Shown: positions 8,817-17,686, counted from the stretch's first letter. The stretch: DNA of 64,000 nucleotides from Saccharopolyspora sp. NFXS83 (GCF_026241095.1 NZ_JAPFGB010000026.1:1-64000); one strand, 5' to 3'. The notes: generated by a model from the sequence alone, not told the origin. Made by a program: numbers and translations.

Positions 8817-10024
8817 GCCTCGGGCTCCGGCGCGACCGCGCCTCCCACCGGCCGGGCTCGCCGGTTGCGCAGCACCGCCACCCCGGCGAGAGCCAGCCAG
8901 CAACCGAGCACGGCGGTCATGCCCGCCCAGCCCCACGCCGCGTAGGCCACCCCGCCGAGCACCCCGCCGACGCTGCTGCCGCCGTAGTAGGCGAGCTGGT
9001 ACATCGCGGAGGCCTGCCCCCGCGCCGAGGGTGACGCGAGCAGCCCGACCCAGCCGCTGGCCACCGAGTGCGCCGCGAAGAACCCACCGGTGAACACCAC
9101 CAGCCCGGCCAAGATCACCACCAGGTTCCCGGCCAGCATCAGCAGCAGCCCCAGCACCGCCGTGCCCAGTCCGATCAGCAGCACCGGACGTCGTCCCCAG
9201 CGGTCCGCGAGCCGCCCGGCCAGCGCCGAGGTGACCGTGCCCGCCGCGTAGGCCAGGAACGCCAGGGCGGCCAACGCGGGAGGCACCGACAGCGGCGGCT
9301 CGATGAGCCGGAAGCCGAGCACGTTGTAGACCGCCACGAACGACCCCATGCCCAGCGCCGCGACCAGGAACGGGGGCCGCAGGCCCGGATCGGCCGCGGC
9401 GGCGCGCACCCCGGTCAGCAGCGGTTTCCAGCGCAGTTCCTGCCGCCGCTGGTGGCGCTCCTGCGGCAGCAGGAGGACGAAGGCGACCGTGCAGATCCCG
9501 GCGAGGACGGCGACCGCCGCCAGTCCGCCGGTCCAGCCCGCGAAGTCACCGGCGACGCCGCCGAGCAACCGCCCGGACATGCCTCCGACGGTGGTGCCCG
9601 CGACGTAGAGGCCCATCGTGGTGCCGAGGTCGCGACCGCCGGTCTCGTCGGCGAGGTAGGCGGCGGCGACGGCCGCGATGCCCGCCACCGCGGCTCCCTG
9701 CACCAGCCGCAGCGCCACCAGCAGCGGGAAGTCCGCCACGAAGGGCAGCAGCAGCCCGATGGCCTCGGCCAGCAGCAACGACGACACCATGATCCGCCGC
9801 CTGCCGAACACCTCGGACAGGGTGCCAAGCGGGATCGCGGCCACCGCCAGGCCCAGCGTGCCCGCGGAGACCAGCAGCGCCACGGTGCCGGGGGCGAGCG
9901 CGAACGATTCGGCGAACTGCGGCAGCACCGGCTGCGGCGCGTACAGCAACGCGAACAAGGCCAGGGCGCCTGCCAGCAGTGCGAGCCGGATGCGCCGGAT
10001 CCGGTTCAGGTCATCGGTGAGCAC
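8795..10024 (-). CDS. MFS transporter
   Basis: A 409-residue major facilitator with about 12 hydrophobic segments. The MFS loop 2-3 signature is seen as [16 protein letters not shown] and again in the second half as [16 protein letters not shown]. The sequence resembles the YnfM/AraJ-like exporter group. GTG 10024 is preferred because it leaves room for promoters facing the divergent LysR gene; a TTG at 10042 would add six residues. The gene is divergent from the LysR regulator and probably controlled by it. The substrate is unknown. Confidence 0.85.
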   Translation of the reverse strand: MLTDDLNRIRRIRLALLAGALALFALLYAPQPVLPQFAESFALAPGTVALLVSAGTLGLAVAAIPLGTLSEVFGRRRIMVSSLLLAEAIGLLLPFVADFPLLVALRLVQGAAVAGIAAVAAAYLADETGGRDLGTTMGLYVAGTTVGGMSGRLLGGVAGDFAGWTGGLAAVAVLAGICTVAFVLLLPQERHQRRQELRWKPLLTGVRAAAADPGLRPPFLVAALGMGSFVAVYNVLGFRLIEPPLSVPPALAALAFLAYAAGTVTSALAGRLADRWGRRPVLLIGLGTAVLGLLLMLAGNLVVILAGLVVFTGGFFAAHSVASGWVGLLASPSARGQASAMYQLAYYGGSSVGGVLGGVAYAAWGWAGMTAVLGCWLALAGVAVLRNRRARPVGGAVAPEPEAQVASES

Positions 10025-10087
10025 GTCGGCGACGGTAAGCAACGCTAACTAATGCGTCCAATTCACCGAACACCGACAATTCATGCC

Positions 10088-11008
10088 GTGACGCATGAAT
10101 CAGACCGGCCGCTGGACGCCGCCCAGCTCACCGCGGATCTGGCCCCGACGCTGAACCTGCTGCGCACCGTCGCGGCGGAGGGGCATCTCACACGGGCGGC
10201 CGACCGCCTCGGCATCCCGCAACCCACCGTGAGCCGCACCCTCGCCCGGCTCGCCGACCGCCTCGGCACCGAGATCGTGACGCGCGACGGGCGCGGGGTT
10301 CGGCTCACCCGCACCGGGGCGAAGCTGGCAACCGCCGCCGACGACGCCTACCGCGAACTGGCCGATCGGTGCCGCGAAGTGGTCGAGGAACTCGATCCGA
10401 ACCGGGGCCGGGTGGCTCTCGGCTTCCAGCACACCATGGGCGGCGCCCTCGTTCCCGAGCTCATCAGGGGCTTCCGAACCGACCATCCCGGAGTGCGGTT
10501 CCGACTGGTGCAAGGTGCGCGCGACGATCTGCTGACCGGGGCGCGGGACGGCCGGATCGATCTCTGCCTGGTTTCGCCGATGCCGTCCGGCCCGGATTGG
10601 GAGGCGACCCCGGTGGCGCGCGACGAGCTGGTCGCGGTCGTGCCCACCGGCCACCGCCTCGCCGGGCGCAGCACCAGCGTCCGGCTGGCCGACCTGGCGG
10701 GTGAGGACTTCGCGCTGCTGAGCTCCGGCTACGGGCTGCGGCGCATCGTCACCGAACTGGCCGACGCCGCCGGCGTCGCGCTGCGGCCCGCCTGGGAAGG
10801 CGAGGAGGTCGACACCGTGCGCGGACTGGTCGCGGCAGGTCTCGGCGTCACCGTGCTGCCCAGGGCGCTCGGCGGCGCCGTGGCGGGCACCGCGGAGATC
10901 TCGTTGAGCCCGGCCGCGCACCGCACCGTCGGCATCGCCTGGCCGGCCCACCGCACCCCGCCGCCCGCCGTACACGCCTTCCGCGAGCACGCGATCTCCC
11001 GGCGATGA
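10088..11008 (+). CDS. LysR-family transcriptional regulator
   Basis: A 306-residue LysR-type regulator. The N-terminal winged helix is LLRTVAAEGHLTRAADRLGIPQPTVSRTLARLADRLG. The effector domain begins near residue 90 (RGRVALGFQHTMGGALVPEL) and contains the typical LVAGLGVTVLPRAL. GTG 10088 places the helix at the usual distance from the N-terminus and leaves an AT-rich 63-bp divergent promoter; an ATG at 10052 would add 12 atypical residues. LysR regulators normally control their divergent neighbour, here the MFS exporter. The inducer is unknown. Confidence 0.87.
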   Translation: MTHESDRPLDAAQLTADLAPTLNLLRTVAAEGHLTRAADRLGIPQPTVSRTLARLADRLGTEIVTRDGRGVRLTRTGAKLATAADDAYRELADRCREVVEELDPNRGRVALGFQHTMGGALVPELIRGFRTDHPGVRFRLVQGARDDLLTGARDGRIDLCLVSPMPSGPDWEATPVARDELVAVVPTGHRLAGRSTSVRLADLAGEDFALLSSGYGLRRIVTELADAAGVALRPAWEGEEVDTVRGLVAAGLGVTVLPRALGGAVAGTAEISLSPAAHRTVGIAWPAHRTPPPAVHAFREHAISRR

Positions 11009-11031
11009 CCACGACCACCGGCCGGATGCGC

Positions 11032-11068
11032 GTGATCCCGCGGCGGATCACGTCCGCCGCGGGATCAC
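11032..11068. terminator. Bidirectional terminator between lysR and pepA
   Basis: A perfect 16-bp inverted repeat (arms 11032-11047, starting GTGATCCCGCGG, and 11053-11068) has a 5-nt loop. It is centred between two convergent genes, 24 bp after the LysR stop and 17 bp beyond the pepA stop. Confidence 0.8.
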
Positions 11069-11084
11069 CAGGAGAACAGCGGTG

Positions 11085-12662
11085 TCACTCGGCCAGCGAG
11101 GCGGCGAGCTCCACGAGGGTCCTGGCAGCGAATCCCGTCGCGCCCGGGACCACGTCGTCGTAGGCCTTGTCCGCGCGTCCCGGCCCGGCGATGTCCAGGT
11201 GCGCCCACGGCACGGCGCCGACGAACTCGCGCAGGAACAACGCGGCCGTGATGCCGCCCGGTCCTTGCGGCGCCTGACGCACGTCGGCGAGCTCGCCCTG
11301 CACGTCCGCGGCGTGGTCCTCCAGCAGCGGCATCCGCCACCAGGACTCGCCGACGCGCTCCCCGGCCTCGCGCAGCGCGCGCTCCAGCTTCTCGTCGGTG
11401 GCGAACAGCCCACCGGTGCGCAGCCCCAGCGCGACCTTCATCGCACCGGTCAGCGTGGCGACGTCGACGATGAAGTCCGGCTCGTGTCGCTGTACCGCGT
11501 AGGCCAGCGCGTCCGCGAGCACCATGCGGCCTTCGGCGTCGGTGTTGGCGACCTCGGTGGTCTTGCCGCCGTAGTGCCGCACCACGTCGCCCGGCCGGTA
11601 GCTGCTGCCGGAGACGTGGTTCTCCGCGGACGGCACCAACGCCGTCACGCGCACCGGCAACCGCAGCCGGGCGATGGACAGCAGTGCGCTGAGCACCGCG
11701 CCGCCGCCGGCCATGTCGGTGCGCATCAAGTGCATTCCGTCAGCGGGCTTGATCGAGATCCCGCCGGTGTCGAACGTGATCCCCTTGCCCACCAGCACCA
11801 GGTGCGGGCCGGACTTCACGCCCTCCGGCCGCCAGGTCAGCTCCAGCAGCCGCGGCGGGCTCACCGAGCCGCCGCCGACCGCGAGCACACCGCCGAAGCC
11901 CTTGTCCGCCAACCACTTCTCATCGCGGACCGTCGCCGTGACACCCGGCAGCGGTCCCGCGAGCTCGGTGCCCGCACCGGCGAGCCACACCGGGTTCTTC
12001 ACGTTCGAGGGAGCGTTGGCCAGGTCCCTGGCCAACGAGGTCGCCGCGGCCCACTCGTGCGCGCGGGCAGCCGCCGCGCGCAGCTCCGCCGGGTCGACCC
12101 CGTCGGGCACCACCAGTAATGCCTTGCGCATCCGCGGCGCGGCCGGTTCGGCCGACACCCGGAACCGGTAGTCGCCCAGCGACAACCCGAGCGTCAACGC
12201 CGAGACCAGCTCGGCATCGGCGTCCGCGGGCAACCGCACCTGGACGTACTCCGCTTCCGCCGCGTCGCCGAGGTCCGCCGGGTCGGCGTCCTCATCCGCG
12301 ATTCCCTCGCCGAGCCGGGCGCGCGCCGCCCGCGCGATCGACGCGCCGATCGAGCGCCACCGGCCGACGCCGGAACCGGCACCGACCACCCAGCCGAAAC
12401 GGCCGTCCGGCAGCGGAACCGTGCGCACATCGCCCACGGTGGCCGTCACGCCCAGCGCCTCCAGCAGCGAGGGATCCACGCCCCACGGTTCGGCAGCCGC
12501 GGCCAGGTCAGGCCCGGAGGCCCCGTCGAACACCGGCACCGCCGCCGGAACGCCGTCCCGCCACCGCGAGACCACGTCCACTTCGACCAGTGCCGTCGGG
12601 ATCACCGGGAGCACCGCGTGCTCCGGGGTCCGCGACGAGCCGAACACCGAGGAATCGGACAC
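11085..12662 (-). CDS. pepA: Leucyl aminopeptidase (M17)
   Basis: A 525-residue cytosolic M17 metallo-aminopeptidase that releases N-terminal residues from peptides. The C-terminal catalytic domain shows VGKGITFDTGGISIKP (metal-binding Lys and Asp), LMRTDMAGG and the family signature NTDAEGRMVLADAL, all intact. The N-terminal half is the variable hexamerisation domain. The start is GTG 12662: GGGAAGGA lies 9 nt upstream, whereas an upstream GTG at 12683 would put this ribosome-binding site inside the gene. Full-length M17 proteins are about 500 residues. Confidence 0.92.
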   Translation of the reverse strand: MSDSSVFGSSRTPEHAVLPVIPTALVEVDVVSRWRDGVPAAVPVFDGASGPDLAAAAEPWGVDPSLLEALGVTATVGDVRTVPLPDGRFGWVVGAGSGVGRWRSIGASIARAARARLGEGIADEDADPADLGDAAEAEYVQVRLPADADAELVSALTLGLSLGDYRFRVSAEPAAPRMRKALLVVPDGVDPAELRAAAARAHEWAAATSLARDLANAPSNVKNPVWLAGAGTELAGPLPGVTATVRDEKWLADKGFGGVLAVGGGSVSPPRLLELTWRPEGVKSGPHLVLVGKGITFDTGGISIKPADGMHLMRTDMAGGGAVLSALLSIARLRLPVRVTALVPSAENHVSGSSYRPGDVVRHYGGKTTEVANTDAEGRMVLADALAYAVQRHEPDFIVDVATLTGAMKVALGLRTGGLFATDEKLERALREAGERVGESWWRMPLLEDHAADVQGELADVRQAPQGPGGITAALFLREFVGAVPWAHLDIAGPGRADKAYDDVVPGATGFAARTLVELAASLAE

Positions 12663-12719
12663 GGATTGAAATCCTTCCCGCACTCAAAAGAAAAGGCCGT
12701 CTCGGCCACTCCACGGATA

Positions 12720-12754
12720 CCGGCCCCGGCATCTACCTCGGATGCCAGGGCCGG
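12720..12754 (-). terminator. Terminator of the DUF3117 gene
   Basis: A 14-bp stem with a single mismatch (arms 12720-12733 and 12741-12754, CCGGCCC and GGCATC blocks) and a TACCTCG loop lies 38 bp downstream of the DUF3117 stop on the minus strand and upstream of pepA. Confidence 0.6.
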
Positions 12755-12792
12755 CGACGATCGGGTGCACGCCGATCGCTTGCGCAGCGGCC

Positions 12793-12960
12793 TCAGCCGG
12801 TGACAGATTCCAGGGCCTCGCCCAGGTTCGTTGCCTCCTCCACCGACATCTCGACGACGAGCCGCCCACCGCCCTCAAGGGGGACGCGCATTACGATTCC
12901 GCGACCCTCCTTCGTCACCTCGAGGGGACCGTCACCGGTCCGGGGCTTCATGGCCGCCAT
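12793..12960 (-). CDS. DUF3117 small protein (Rv1211-like)
   Basis: A 55-residue protein matching the highly conserved actinobacterial DUF3117 family: MAAMKPRTGDGPLEVTKEGR, then RVPLEGGGRLVVEMSVEEA. The start at 12960 is fixed by GGAGGGAG six nucleotides upstream; an in-frame extension to 13026 lacks one. Function is unknown. It is probably a small beta-rich cytosolic protein. By synteny it equals Rv1211. Confidence 0.9.
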   Translation of the reverse strand: MAAMKPRTGDGPLEVTKEGRGIVMRVPLEGGGRLVVEMSVEEATNLGEALESVTG

Positions 12961-13335
12961 AGCGTGCTCCCTCCGTGAACTCTTCCCACCCGCTGATCGC
13001 CCACAATCAGTCGGGTCCGATCCCATTCTCCCCCATCCGGACGCAGCCGCGAAACCGAACCGATCAACTCGTGTCGCTCTTGCGCTGGTCGAATACCGGC
13101 GCCGGGTGGCAGACTCAGCCGTCGTGCGGGCATGTTCGGGACTTTTCGGCTCTCAGCACGGCCATTCGTGCGAGTGTCGTGCTGCCATTGCGGCATTTCC
13201 GGTCGACCGTCCCATCAGGACCGTTCCCGAGATGCGCACCGTCATCGCGCCGGCACTCCCCGTGCGCAGTCCACTGTGGATGCGCTGGTCAGGGTGCCCG
13301 CGGCCCGCACACCTCAAGCGACGAAAGGGCGAGAA
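12961..13335. other. Divergent promoter region, no gene seen
   Basis: These 375 bp separate the DUF3117 gene (minus) from the enoyl-CoA hydratase gene (plus). Only the DUF3117 ribosome-binding site is clear. I find no open frame with convincing codon use, no RNA fold and no repeat. Confidence 0.5.
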
Positions 13336-14124
13336 GTGTCGGATGTACTGCTGACCCAGGCCACCGGTGGCGTGCGGCTGATCACGCTGAACCGGCCGGA
13401 GTCGTTCAACGCGCTCAACGTGGAGCTCAAGCTCGCGCTGACCGCGGCGCTGCGCGAAGCCGCGGCCGACGACGCGGTGCGGGCGGTGGTGGTCACTGGT
13501 GCGGGACGTTCCTTCTGCGCGGGCCAGGACCTCAAAGAGCACATCGCGATGCTGGAGTCGGACGATCCCACGCCACTGCGGACGGTCGAGGAGCACTACA
13601 ACCCGTTGATCCGCGCGGTGGCGACCATGCCGAAGCCGATCATCGCCGCGGTCAACGGCAGCGCCGCGGGCGCGGGCGCTTCGCTGGCGTTCGCCTGCGA
13701 CCTGCGCATCGCCGCCGAGGACGCGAAGTTCCTGATGGCCTTCGCCAACGTGGGCCTGTCCTCGGATTCCGGCGCGTCCTGGACGCTGCCGCGCCTGATC
13801 GGCTACGGACGGGCGATGGAGCTGATGCTGCTGGCGGAGCCGGTCGCGGCCGAAGAGGGCCTGCGCATCGGCATGGTCAACAGGGTGGTGGACGCGGGCC
13901 ACGCCACCGAGGCGGCGATGGAACTCGCGGGACGCATGGCCACCGGCCCCACCAGCGCCTACGCGCGGATCAAGGAGACGATGCGCGCCGCCGCGGCGGA
14001 GGGGCTCGACGAGGCCCTCGACGTGGAGGCGGGCGCGCAGATCGAGGCGGGCCAGACCGCCGATCACCGCGAAGCGGTGGCGGCCTTCGTCGCGAAGCGC
14101 ACGCCGAACTTCACCGGTCACTGA
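13336..14124 (+). CDS. Enoyl-CoA hydratase/isomerase family protein
   Basis: A 262-residue crotonase. It has ITLNRPESFNALN, the oxyanion-hole loop GAGRSFCAGQDLKE (about residues 55-68), VNGSAAGAGASLAFACDLRIA and the C-terminal NFTGH. The catalytic glutamate pair of true enoyl-CoA hydratase is not clear: in place of the second Glu the segment reads NVGLSSDSGASWTLPRLIG, with Asp at the isomerase-like position. This resembles PaaG-type 2-(1,2-epoxy-1,2-dihydrophenyl)acetyl-CoA isomerases. GTG 13336 gives the usual family length. The pathway is uncertain because no other degradation genes are nearby. Confidence 0.85.
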   Translation: MSDVLLTQATGGVRLITLNRPESFNALNVELKLALTAALREAAADDAVRAVVVTGAGRSFCAGQDLKEHIAMLESDDPTPLRTVEEHYNPLIRAVATMPKPIIAAVNGSAAGAGASLAFACDLRIAAEDAKFLMAFANVGLSSDSGASWTLPRLIGYGRAMELMLLAEPVAAEEGLRIGMVNRVVDAGHATEAAMELAGRMATGPTSAYARIKETMRAAAAEGLDEALDVEAGAQIEAGQTADHREAVAAFVAKRTPNFTGH

Positions 14125-14131
14125 GCCTTCC

Positions 14132-14169
14132 AGGGCCGTTCGCTCCGCTCGACGGCGGCGAACGGCCCT
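14132..14169. terminator. Bidirectional terminator after the hydratase gene
   Basis: Arms 14132-14143 (AGGGCCGTTCGC) and 14158-14169 pair perfectly over 12 bp with a 14-nt loop, between the convergent hydratase and SRPBCC genes. Confidence 0.7.
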
Positions 14170-14172
14170 CGC

Positions 14173-14637
14173 TCACCGCGCGAGAGCCGGATACCTCGAG
14201 CAGAACTCGGCGAACCGGTCCAGCGACCGCCGCAGCCCCCAGGTGAAGGCGGGCCGCAGCACCGGCCACATCACGCCGGCCCCGGCGGGCGTCGCCAGGT
14301 CCTCCCACCACACGAACGTCGACTCGTCCGACTCGCCGCGCGCGATCACCCGGAAGCCGCCCTCACCGGAGACCAGCGCCCCCGTGTGGCGCACCCGGCA
14401 GCACAGCGGCGCCCGCATCTCGATGATCTCCATCGTGTCCAGGAAGCCGACCCCGCGCAGTCCGGTGAACGCGGCCAGCGTCGTACCGCGGCCACCGTCG
14501 CCGCTGACCACGTGCACCGTGGTGCCCAGCATCCACTCGCCTTGCCGCGACCAGTCCGTCGCCGCCGCCCACACCTGCTCCGGCGCGGCGCGCACCGGTA
14601 CCTCCAGCCGAAGCTGCGCGTTGCCCACCCGACTCAC
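14173..14637 (-). CDS. SRPBCC (START/Bet v 1-like) protein
   Basis: A 154-residue polyketide-cyclase-like protein: LRLEVPVRAAPEQVWAAATD opens the helix-grip fold, and VWWEDLATPAG with the long C-terminal helix FTWGLRRSLDRFAEFC closes it. It probably binds a hydrophobic ligand in the cytosol. Its ATG overlaps the stop of the upstream DivIVA-like gene by 4 bp, so the two are co-translated. The ligand is unknown. Confidence 0.75.
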   Translation of the reverse strand: MSRVGNAQLRLEVPVRAAPEQVWAAATDWSRQGEWMLGTTVHVVSGDGGRGTTLAAFTGLRGVGFLDTMEIIEMRAPLCCRVRHTGALVSGEGGFRVIARGESDESTFVWWEDLATPAGAGVMWPVLRPAFTWGLRRSLDRFAEFCSRYPALAR

Positions 14638-14975
14638 TCCTCCCGGTCCACCGCCCGGGCCCGCTGCAGCTGCTCGCCGGCGATGTCCAGCTGCCGCTGC
14701 AGGACGGCGACCTGGCCGCGCAGGTCGTCGACCTCGTTGGCCAGCCGCTCCAGCGCCCAGTCCACCTCGGCAGCCTTATACCCGCGCACGACCTGTTGAA
14801 ACCGCAGCGAGCGCACATCGGCGCCTTCGACGTCGACGGCGGGCAATCTGGTCGGCGTCGCGCCCGGCGGTAGCGCCTCCAGCTGCTCCCCCCGCCCGAA
14901 GACCAGGGCAGCGAGCAGGTAGATCACCGCGGCGACCACGAGCACGACGAACAGGTAGATCAGCGCACTAGCCAC
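14634..14975 (-). CDS. Membrane-anchored DivIVA-domain protein (Rv1209-like)
   Basis: A 113-residue protein. It has an N-terminal membrane helix (LIYLFVVLVVAAVIYLLAAL), a short linker, then the DivIVA segment LRFQQVVRGYKAAEVDWALERL and a coiled coil (VDDLRGQVAVLQRQLDIAGEQLQ). DivIVA segments sense curved membranes and recruit growth or division proteins. This small anchored version corresponds to Rv1209, which lies beside gpgS and folP2 in mycobacteria. Here gpgS is missing and an SRPBCC gene follows instead. The start is GTG 14975. Confidence 0.75.
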   Translation of the reverse strand: MASALIYLFVVLVVAAVIYLLAALVFGRGEQLEALPPGATPTRLPAVDVEGADVRSLRFQQVVRGYKAAEVDWALERLANEVDDLRGQVAVLQRQLDIAGEQLQRARAVDREE

Positions 14976-15077
14976 GCTCCGATCGTGGCACGGCGCCCGC
15001 GCTCCGCGGCAGCAGACCTCGATGTGCGCGGGCTCGGTCCGGTCGCGCGCGACGCGTCACCCGTCCGTGCGCGAGCG

Positions 15078-15428
15078 TCAGGTCTTGGCGGAGGCCTGGG
15101 ACGGAATGATCTTGCCTTCGAGCACGCCTTCGATGGCCGAGGTGAACTCCCGCCACGCCCGGCGCTCCGAGTGCAGCGTCTCCACTCCGGACTGGGTGAG
15201 GCGGTAGGTCCGGCGTTGCCTGCCACCGACCGTGCTCCACGCGCTGCTCACGTAGCCCGCGCGCTCCAACCGGCGCAACGCGGGGTAGACGGTGCCCGTC
15301 GGCAGGTCCAGTGCACCACCGCTGCGCTGCTGCAACGCCTCGATGATCGCGTAGCCGTGCAGCTGTCTGCCATCGAGCGTGGCGAGCAGCAGGGCATCAA
15401 GGTGGCCGCGGAGCGCATCAGCCTTCAC
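15078..15428 (-). CDS. PadR-family regulator
   Basis: A 116-residue PadR winged-helix repressor: ALRGHLDALLLATLDGRQLHGYAII, then the recognition helix region PTGTVYPALRRLERAGYVSS and wing GGRQRRTYRLTQSG. GTG 15428 is preferred over ATG 15449 because a -10-like TAGAGT ends 8 nt before it, which would make the ATG part of the promoter. PadR proteins usually repress themselves and a transporter or membrane protein, but no obvious transporter is adjacent. Confidence 0.8.
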   Translation of the reverse strand: MKADALRGHLDALLLATLDGRQLHGYAIIEALQQRSGGALDLPTGTVYPALRRLERAGYVSSAWSTVGGRQRRTYRLTQSGVETLHSERRAWREFTSAIEGVLEGKIIPSQASAKT

Positions 15429-15436
15429 AGGTAGCG

Positions 15437-15464
15437 ACTCTACGGTCATTTGCCACCACTGTCA
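15437..15464 (-). promoter_or_regulatory. Candidate promoter of padR gene
   Basis: On the minus strand, TGACAG (15464-15459) and TAGAGT (15442-15437) are separated by 16 nt. Transcription would start at or next to GTG 15428. Confidence 0.45.
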
Positions 15465-15766
15465 CCGTCCGGACACAAGGGGCCGTTGGTCCTTTCCCGA
15501 TTCTCCCAGGCGTGAATTGGATCACTCACCCACGTGGCGGGCGACTCCCTCGGACGAATGCCGCGCCGATGAGCCGAAGAGGTGGCGCGGGAGATCGCGG
15601 TTCGTGATCGACGGCGGCGAGCCACGGCCCCGTTCGTGGGGCATTGCTCGGCCGAACGAGTGGATCGATTCACAAGCGACTCATCGTGGCGACTCCGCGG
15701 CCCACACTGCGGATCACCAGGCGCGCCCCAGCGGGCGCGTGCCGACGCGGAGGCACGGAGGTCGGC
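15465..15766. other. Intergenic region, nothing recognised
   Basis: About 300 bp between the padR promoter and the small hypothetical gene. Only the GGAGG at 15757-15761 serving the next start is clear. Confidence 0.4.
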
Positions 15767-16135
15767 GTGCGCGACGACAGCGAACGACACGCTCCCGGTT
15801 CGATCGACGACCGGGAGGTCGTCCTGCCGTCTCCCAGAAGCCAGCCCGACGCCGACTCGGCGCCGCAGAGCACCCCGTTCGTCCGGTCCAGCCTCGACGA
15901 CCTGCGCGTGCGCATCGCCGCGCTGGTCGAGGCGGTGCACCACCTGCCCGCCACCGGGCTGGAGCTCGACGAGGCGCAGTGGCGCATCGACGAACTCGCC
16001 CAGGAGATCAACCGCCCGTATCCGAGCGGGCCGCGGGTGCGGTCCCGCTGGCTGCGGCTCGCACCGCTGCTGCGCGAGCTCGATGCGGCGCTGCCGGTGG
16101 CCGCGACCGGCCGCATGATCGACGACGCCTTCTGA
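15767..16135 (+). CDS. Hypothetical protein
   Basis: A 122-residue protein I do not recognise. GTG 15767 follows GGAGG by 5 nt. The first 40 residues are polar and probably disordered. The remainder is helical: SSLDDLRVRIAALVEAVHHL, then ELDEAQWRIDELAQEINRPY and RWLRLAPLLRELDAALPVA. There is no signal peptide or membrane segment. It ends 12 bp before the stop of the convergent folP2. It looks like a helical-hairpin protein of a lineage-specific family. Confidence 0.6.
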   Translation: MRDDSERHAPGSIDDREVVLPSPRSQPDADSAPQSTPFVRSSLDDLRVRIAALVEAVHHLPATGLELDEAQWRIDELAQEINRPYPSGPRVRSRWLRLAPLLRELDAALPVAATGRMIDDAF

Positions 16136-16147
16136 CCTCCGGGCCGG

Positions 16148-17026
16148 TCAGGCCAGGGCGCGCAGCACGTGGCTCGGCGGACGGGTCCCGGCGACGGCGG
16201 CGACCATGTCCACCACCCGCCGGGTCGCCGCGACTTGGTGCGCGCGGAACACGCGCGCACCGGACCAGGCCGCGATGGCGGTCGCCGCCAGCGTGCCCTC
16301 CAGCCGCTCGGACACTTCGACGTCGAGGGTCTCGCCGATGAAGTCCTTGTTCGACAACGCCATCAGGACCGGCCACCCGGTGTCGACGAGCTCACCGATG
16401 CGGCGGACCAGCTCCAGCCCGTGCCAGGTGTTCTTGCCGAAGTCGTGCGTCGGGTCGATCAGCACCCCGGCGCGCGGCACCCCGAGCGAGACGGCGAGCT
16501 CGGCGCGTTCCACCAGTTCCGCGGCGACCTGCGCGACCACGTCCGGGTAGCGCACCCGGTAGGGGTCGGTGCGCGGCGGCAGCCCTCCGGTGTGCGAGCA
16601 CACGACGCCCACGCCGAACTCGGCGGCGACCCGCGCCACCTCCGGGTCCGCCCCGGCCCAGGTGTCGTTGAGCAGGTCGGCGCCCGCCTCGCACACCCGC
16701 CTGGCGACCTCGCCGCGCCAGGTGTCGACGCTGATGACCAGCTCGGGGTGCCGTTCCCGGACCGCGGCGACGAACGGCACCACCCGGCGGGACTCCTCGT
16801 CGGTGTCCACCCGTTCGCCCTGCGCTCCGGCGCGGACGCCGCCGATGTCGACGATGTCGGCGCCGTCCTCGACCGCGGCGTCCACGGCGGCCAGCGCGGC
16901 CTCGGCGGCGAACGTGGCGCCGCGGTCGAAGAACGAGTCGCGGGTGCGGTTGACGATGGCCATGACCAGCGCGCGATCCGCGGCCACGTCCTTGTCACCG
17001 AACCGCATCGCGGGCTGAGACGTCAT
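16148..17026 (-). CDS. folP2: FolP2-type dihydropteroate synthase homologue
   Basis: A 292-residue TIM-barrel protein of the dihydropteroate synthase family. Canonical DHPS begins NVTPDSF; here it is NRTRDSFFDRG. The pterin-loop GESTRPG after DIGG is replaced by VRAGAQGE. DPTHDFGKN is present, and the Lys of the (S)KRFIG motif is retained as SNKDFIGE. These are the features of mycobacterial FolP2, which is reported not to supply DHPS activity. I therefore expect a different or lost activity. ATG 17026 is chosen; ATG 17008 is an alternative. In M. tuberculosis it lies near gpgS and Rv1209, as here without gpgS. Confidence 0.85.
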   Translation of the reverse strand: MTSQPAMRFGDKDVAADRALVMAIVNRTRDSFFDRGATFAAEAALAAVDAAVEDGADIVDIGGVRAGAQGERVDTDEESRRVVPFVAAVRERHPELVISVDTWRGEVARRVCEAGADLLNDTWAGADPEVARVAAEFGVGVVCSHTGGLPPRTDPYRVRYPDVVAQVAAELVERAELAVSLGVPRAGVLIDPTHDFGKNTWHGLELVRRIGELVDTGWPVLMALSNKDFIGETLDVEVSERLEGTLAATAIAAWSGARVFRAHQVAATRRVVDMVAAVAGTRPPSHVLRALA

Positions 17027-17134
17027 GCCCCCGATCCTGGCACGCCGCACATCGGCCCTGAACGCCTTCCCGCCTGCCGGCGGCGAAGCCGATGAGCAGC
17101 GGCCACGCGCGTCAGCCGACCGCCGCGAGGCCGA

Positions 17135-17686
17135 TCAGGTGCACGCGTCGAGTGCCGCGTCCACCTCGGTGACGATCGTCAGCGCGTCGAGCGAGCGCTG
17201 CGAGGCGAACCCGTCGGCGACGAGACCGCGCACCCAGTCCAGCATCCCGCGGTAGTGCCCGTCGGGGTCCAGGATCACCACCGGCTTGCTGTGCATGCCG
17301 ATGTAGCGGGACGTCCACACCTCGAACAGCTCCTCGCAGGTGCCGATGCCGCCGGGCAGCGCGAGGAACGCCGAGGCGTGCGCGTCCATCAGGCCCTTGC
17401 GCTCCCGCATGGTGTCCACGACGAGCAGTTCGTCCGCGTCGTCGTCGGCGACCTCCAGGTCCACCAGAGCGCGCGGGATGACCCCGACGGAACGGCCGCC
17501 GCCCGCGCGGGTCGCTCTGGCCACCTCGCCCATCATGGACACCCGGCCACCACCGGAGACGAGCGTCCAGCCGCGCTTGGCGATGCCGCTGCCGACCTCC
17601 GCCGCGAGGTCGAGGTGGCGCTGGTCCACCGGTCCGGATGCGCAGTACACGCACACCGCCACCTCGGTGGTCTCCTGCTCGCTCAA
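17135..17686 (-). CDS. LOG-family (TIGR00730) protein, copy 1
   Basis: A 183-residue Rossmann-fold protein of the cytokinin riboside 5'-monophosphate phosphoribohydrolase-like family. VSGGGRVSMMGEVA and LPGGIGTCEELFEVWT (the PGGxGTxxE signature) are intact, with the Arg/Lys of the active site in MRERKGLM. The start is taken as TTG 17686: GGGAGGA lies six nucleotides upstream and TTGA overlaps the preceding stop. An ATG at 17701 would place that site inside the gene. It corresponds to Rv1205, a LOG that makes cytokinins in M. tuberculosis. Confidence 0.85.
   Translation of the reverse strand: MSEQETTEVAVCVYCASGPVDQRHLDLAAEVGSGIAKRGWTLVSGGGRVSMMGEVARATRAGGGRSVGVIPRALVDLEVADDDADELLVVDTMRERKGLMDAHASAFLALPGGIGTCEELFEVWTSRYIGMHSKPVVILDPDGHYRGMLDWVRGLVADGFASQRSLDALTIVTEVDAALDACT

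Noticed and set aside
10043-10087. LysR T-N11-A operator in the divergent region
   Set aside because: Several weak matches are possible in this AT-rich stretch, and none is convincing enough to list as a feature.
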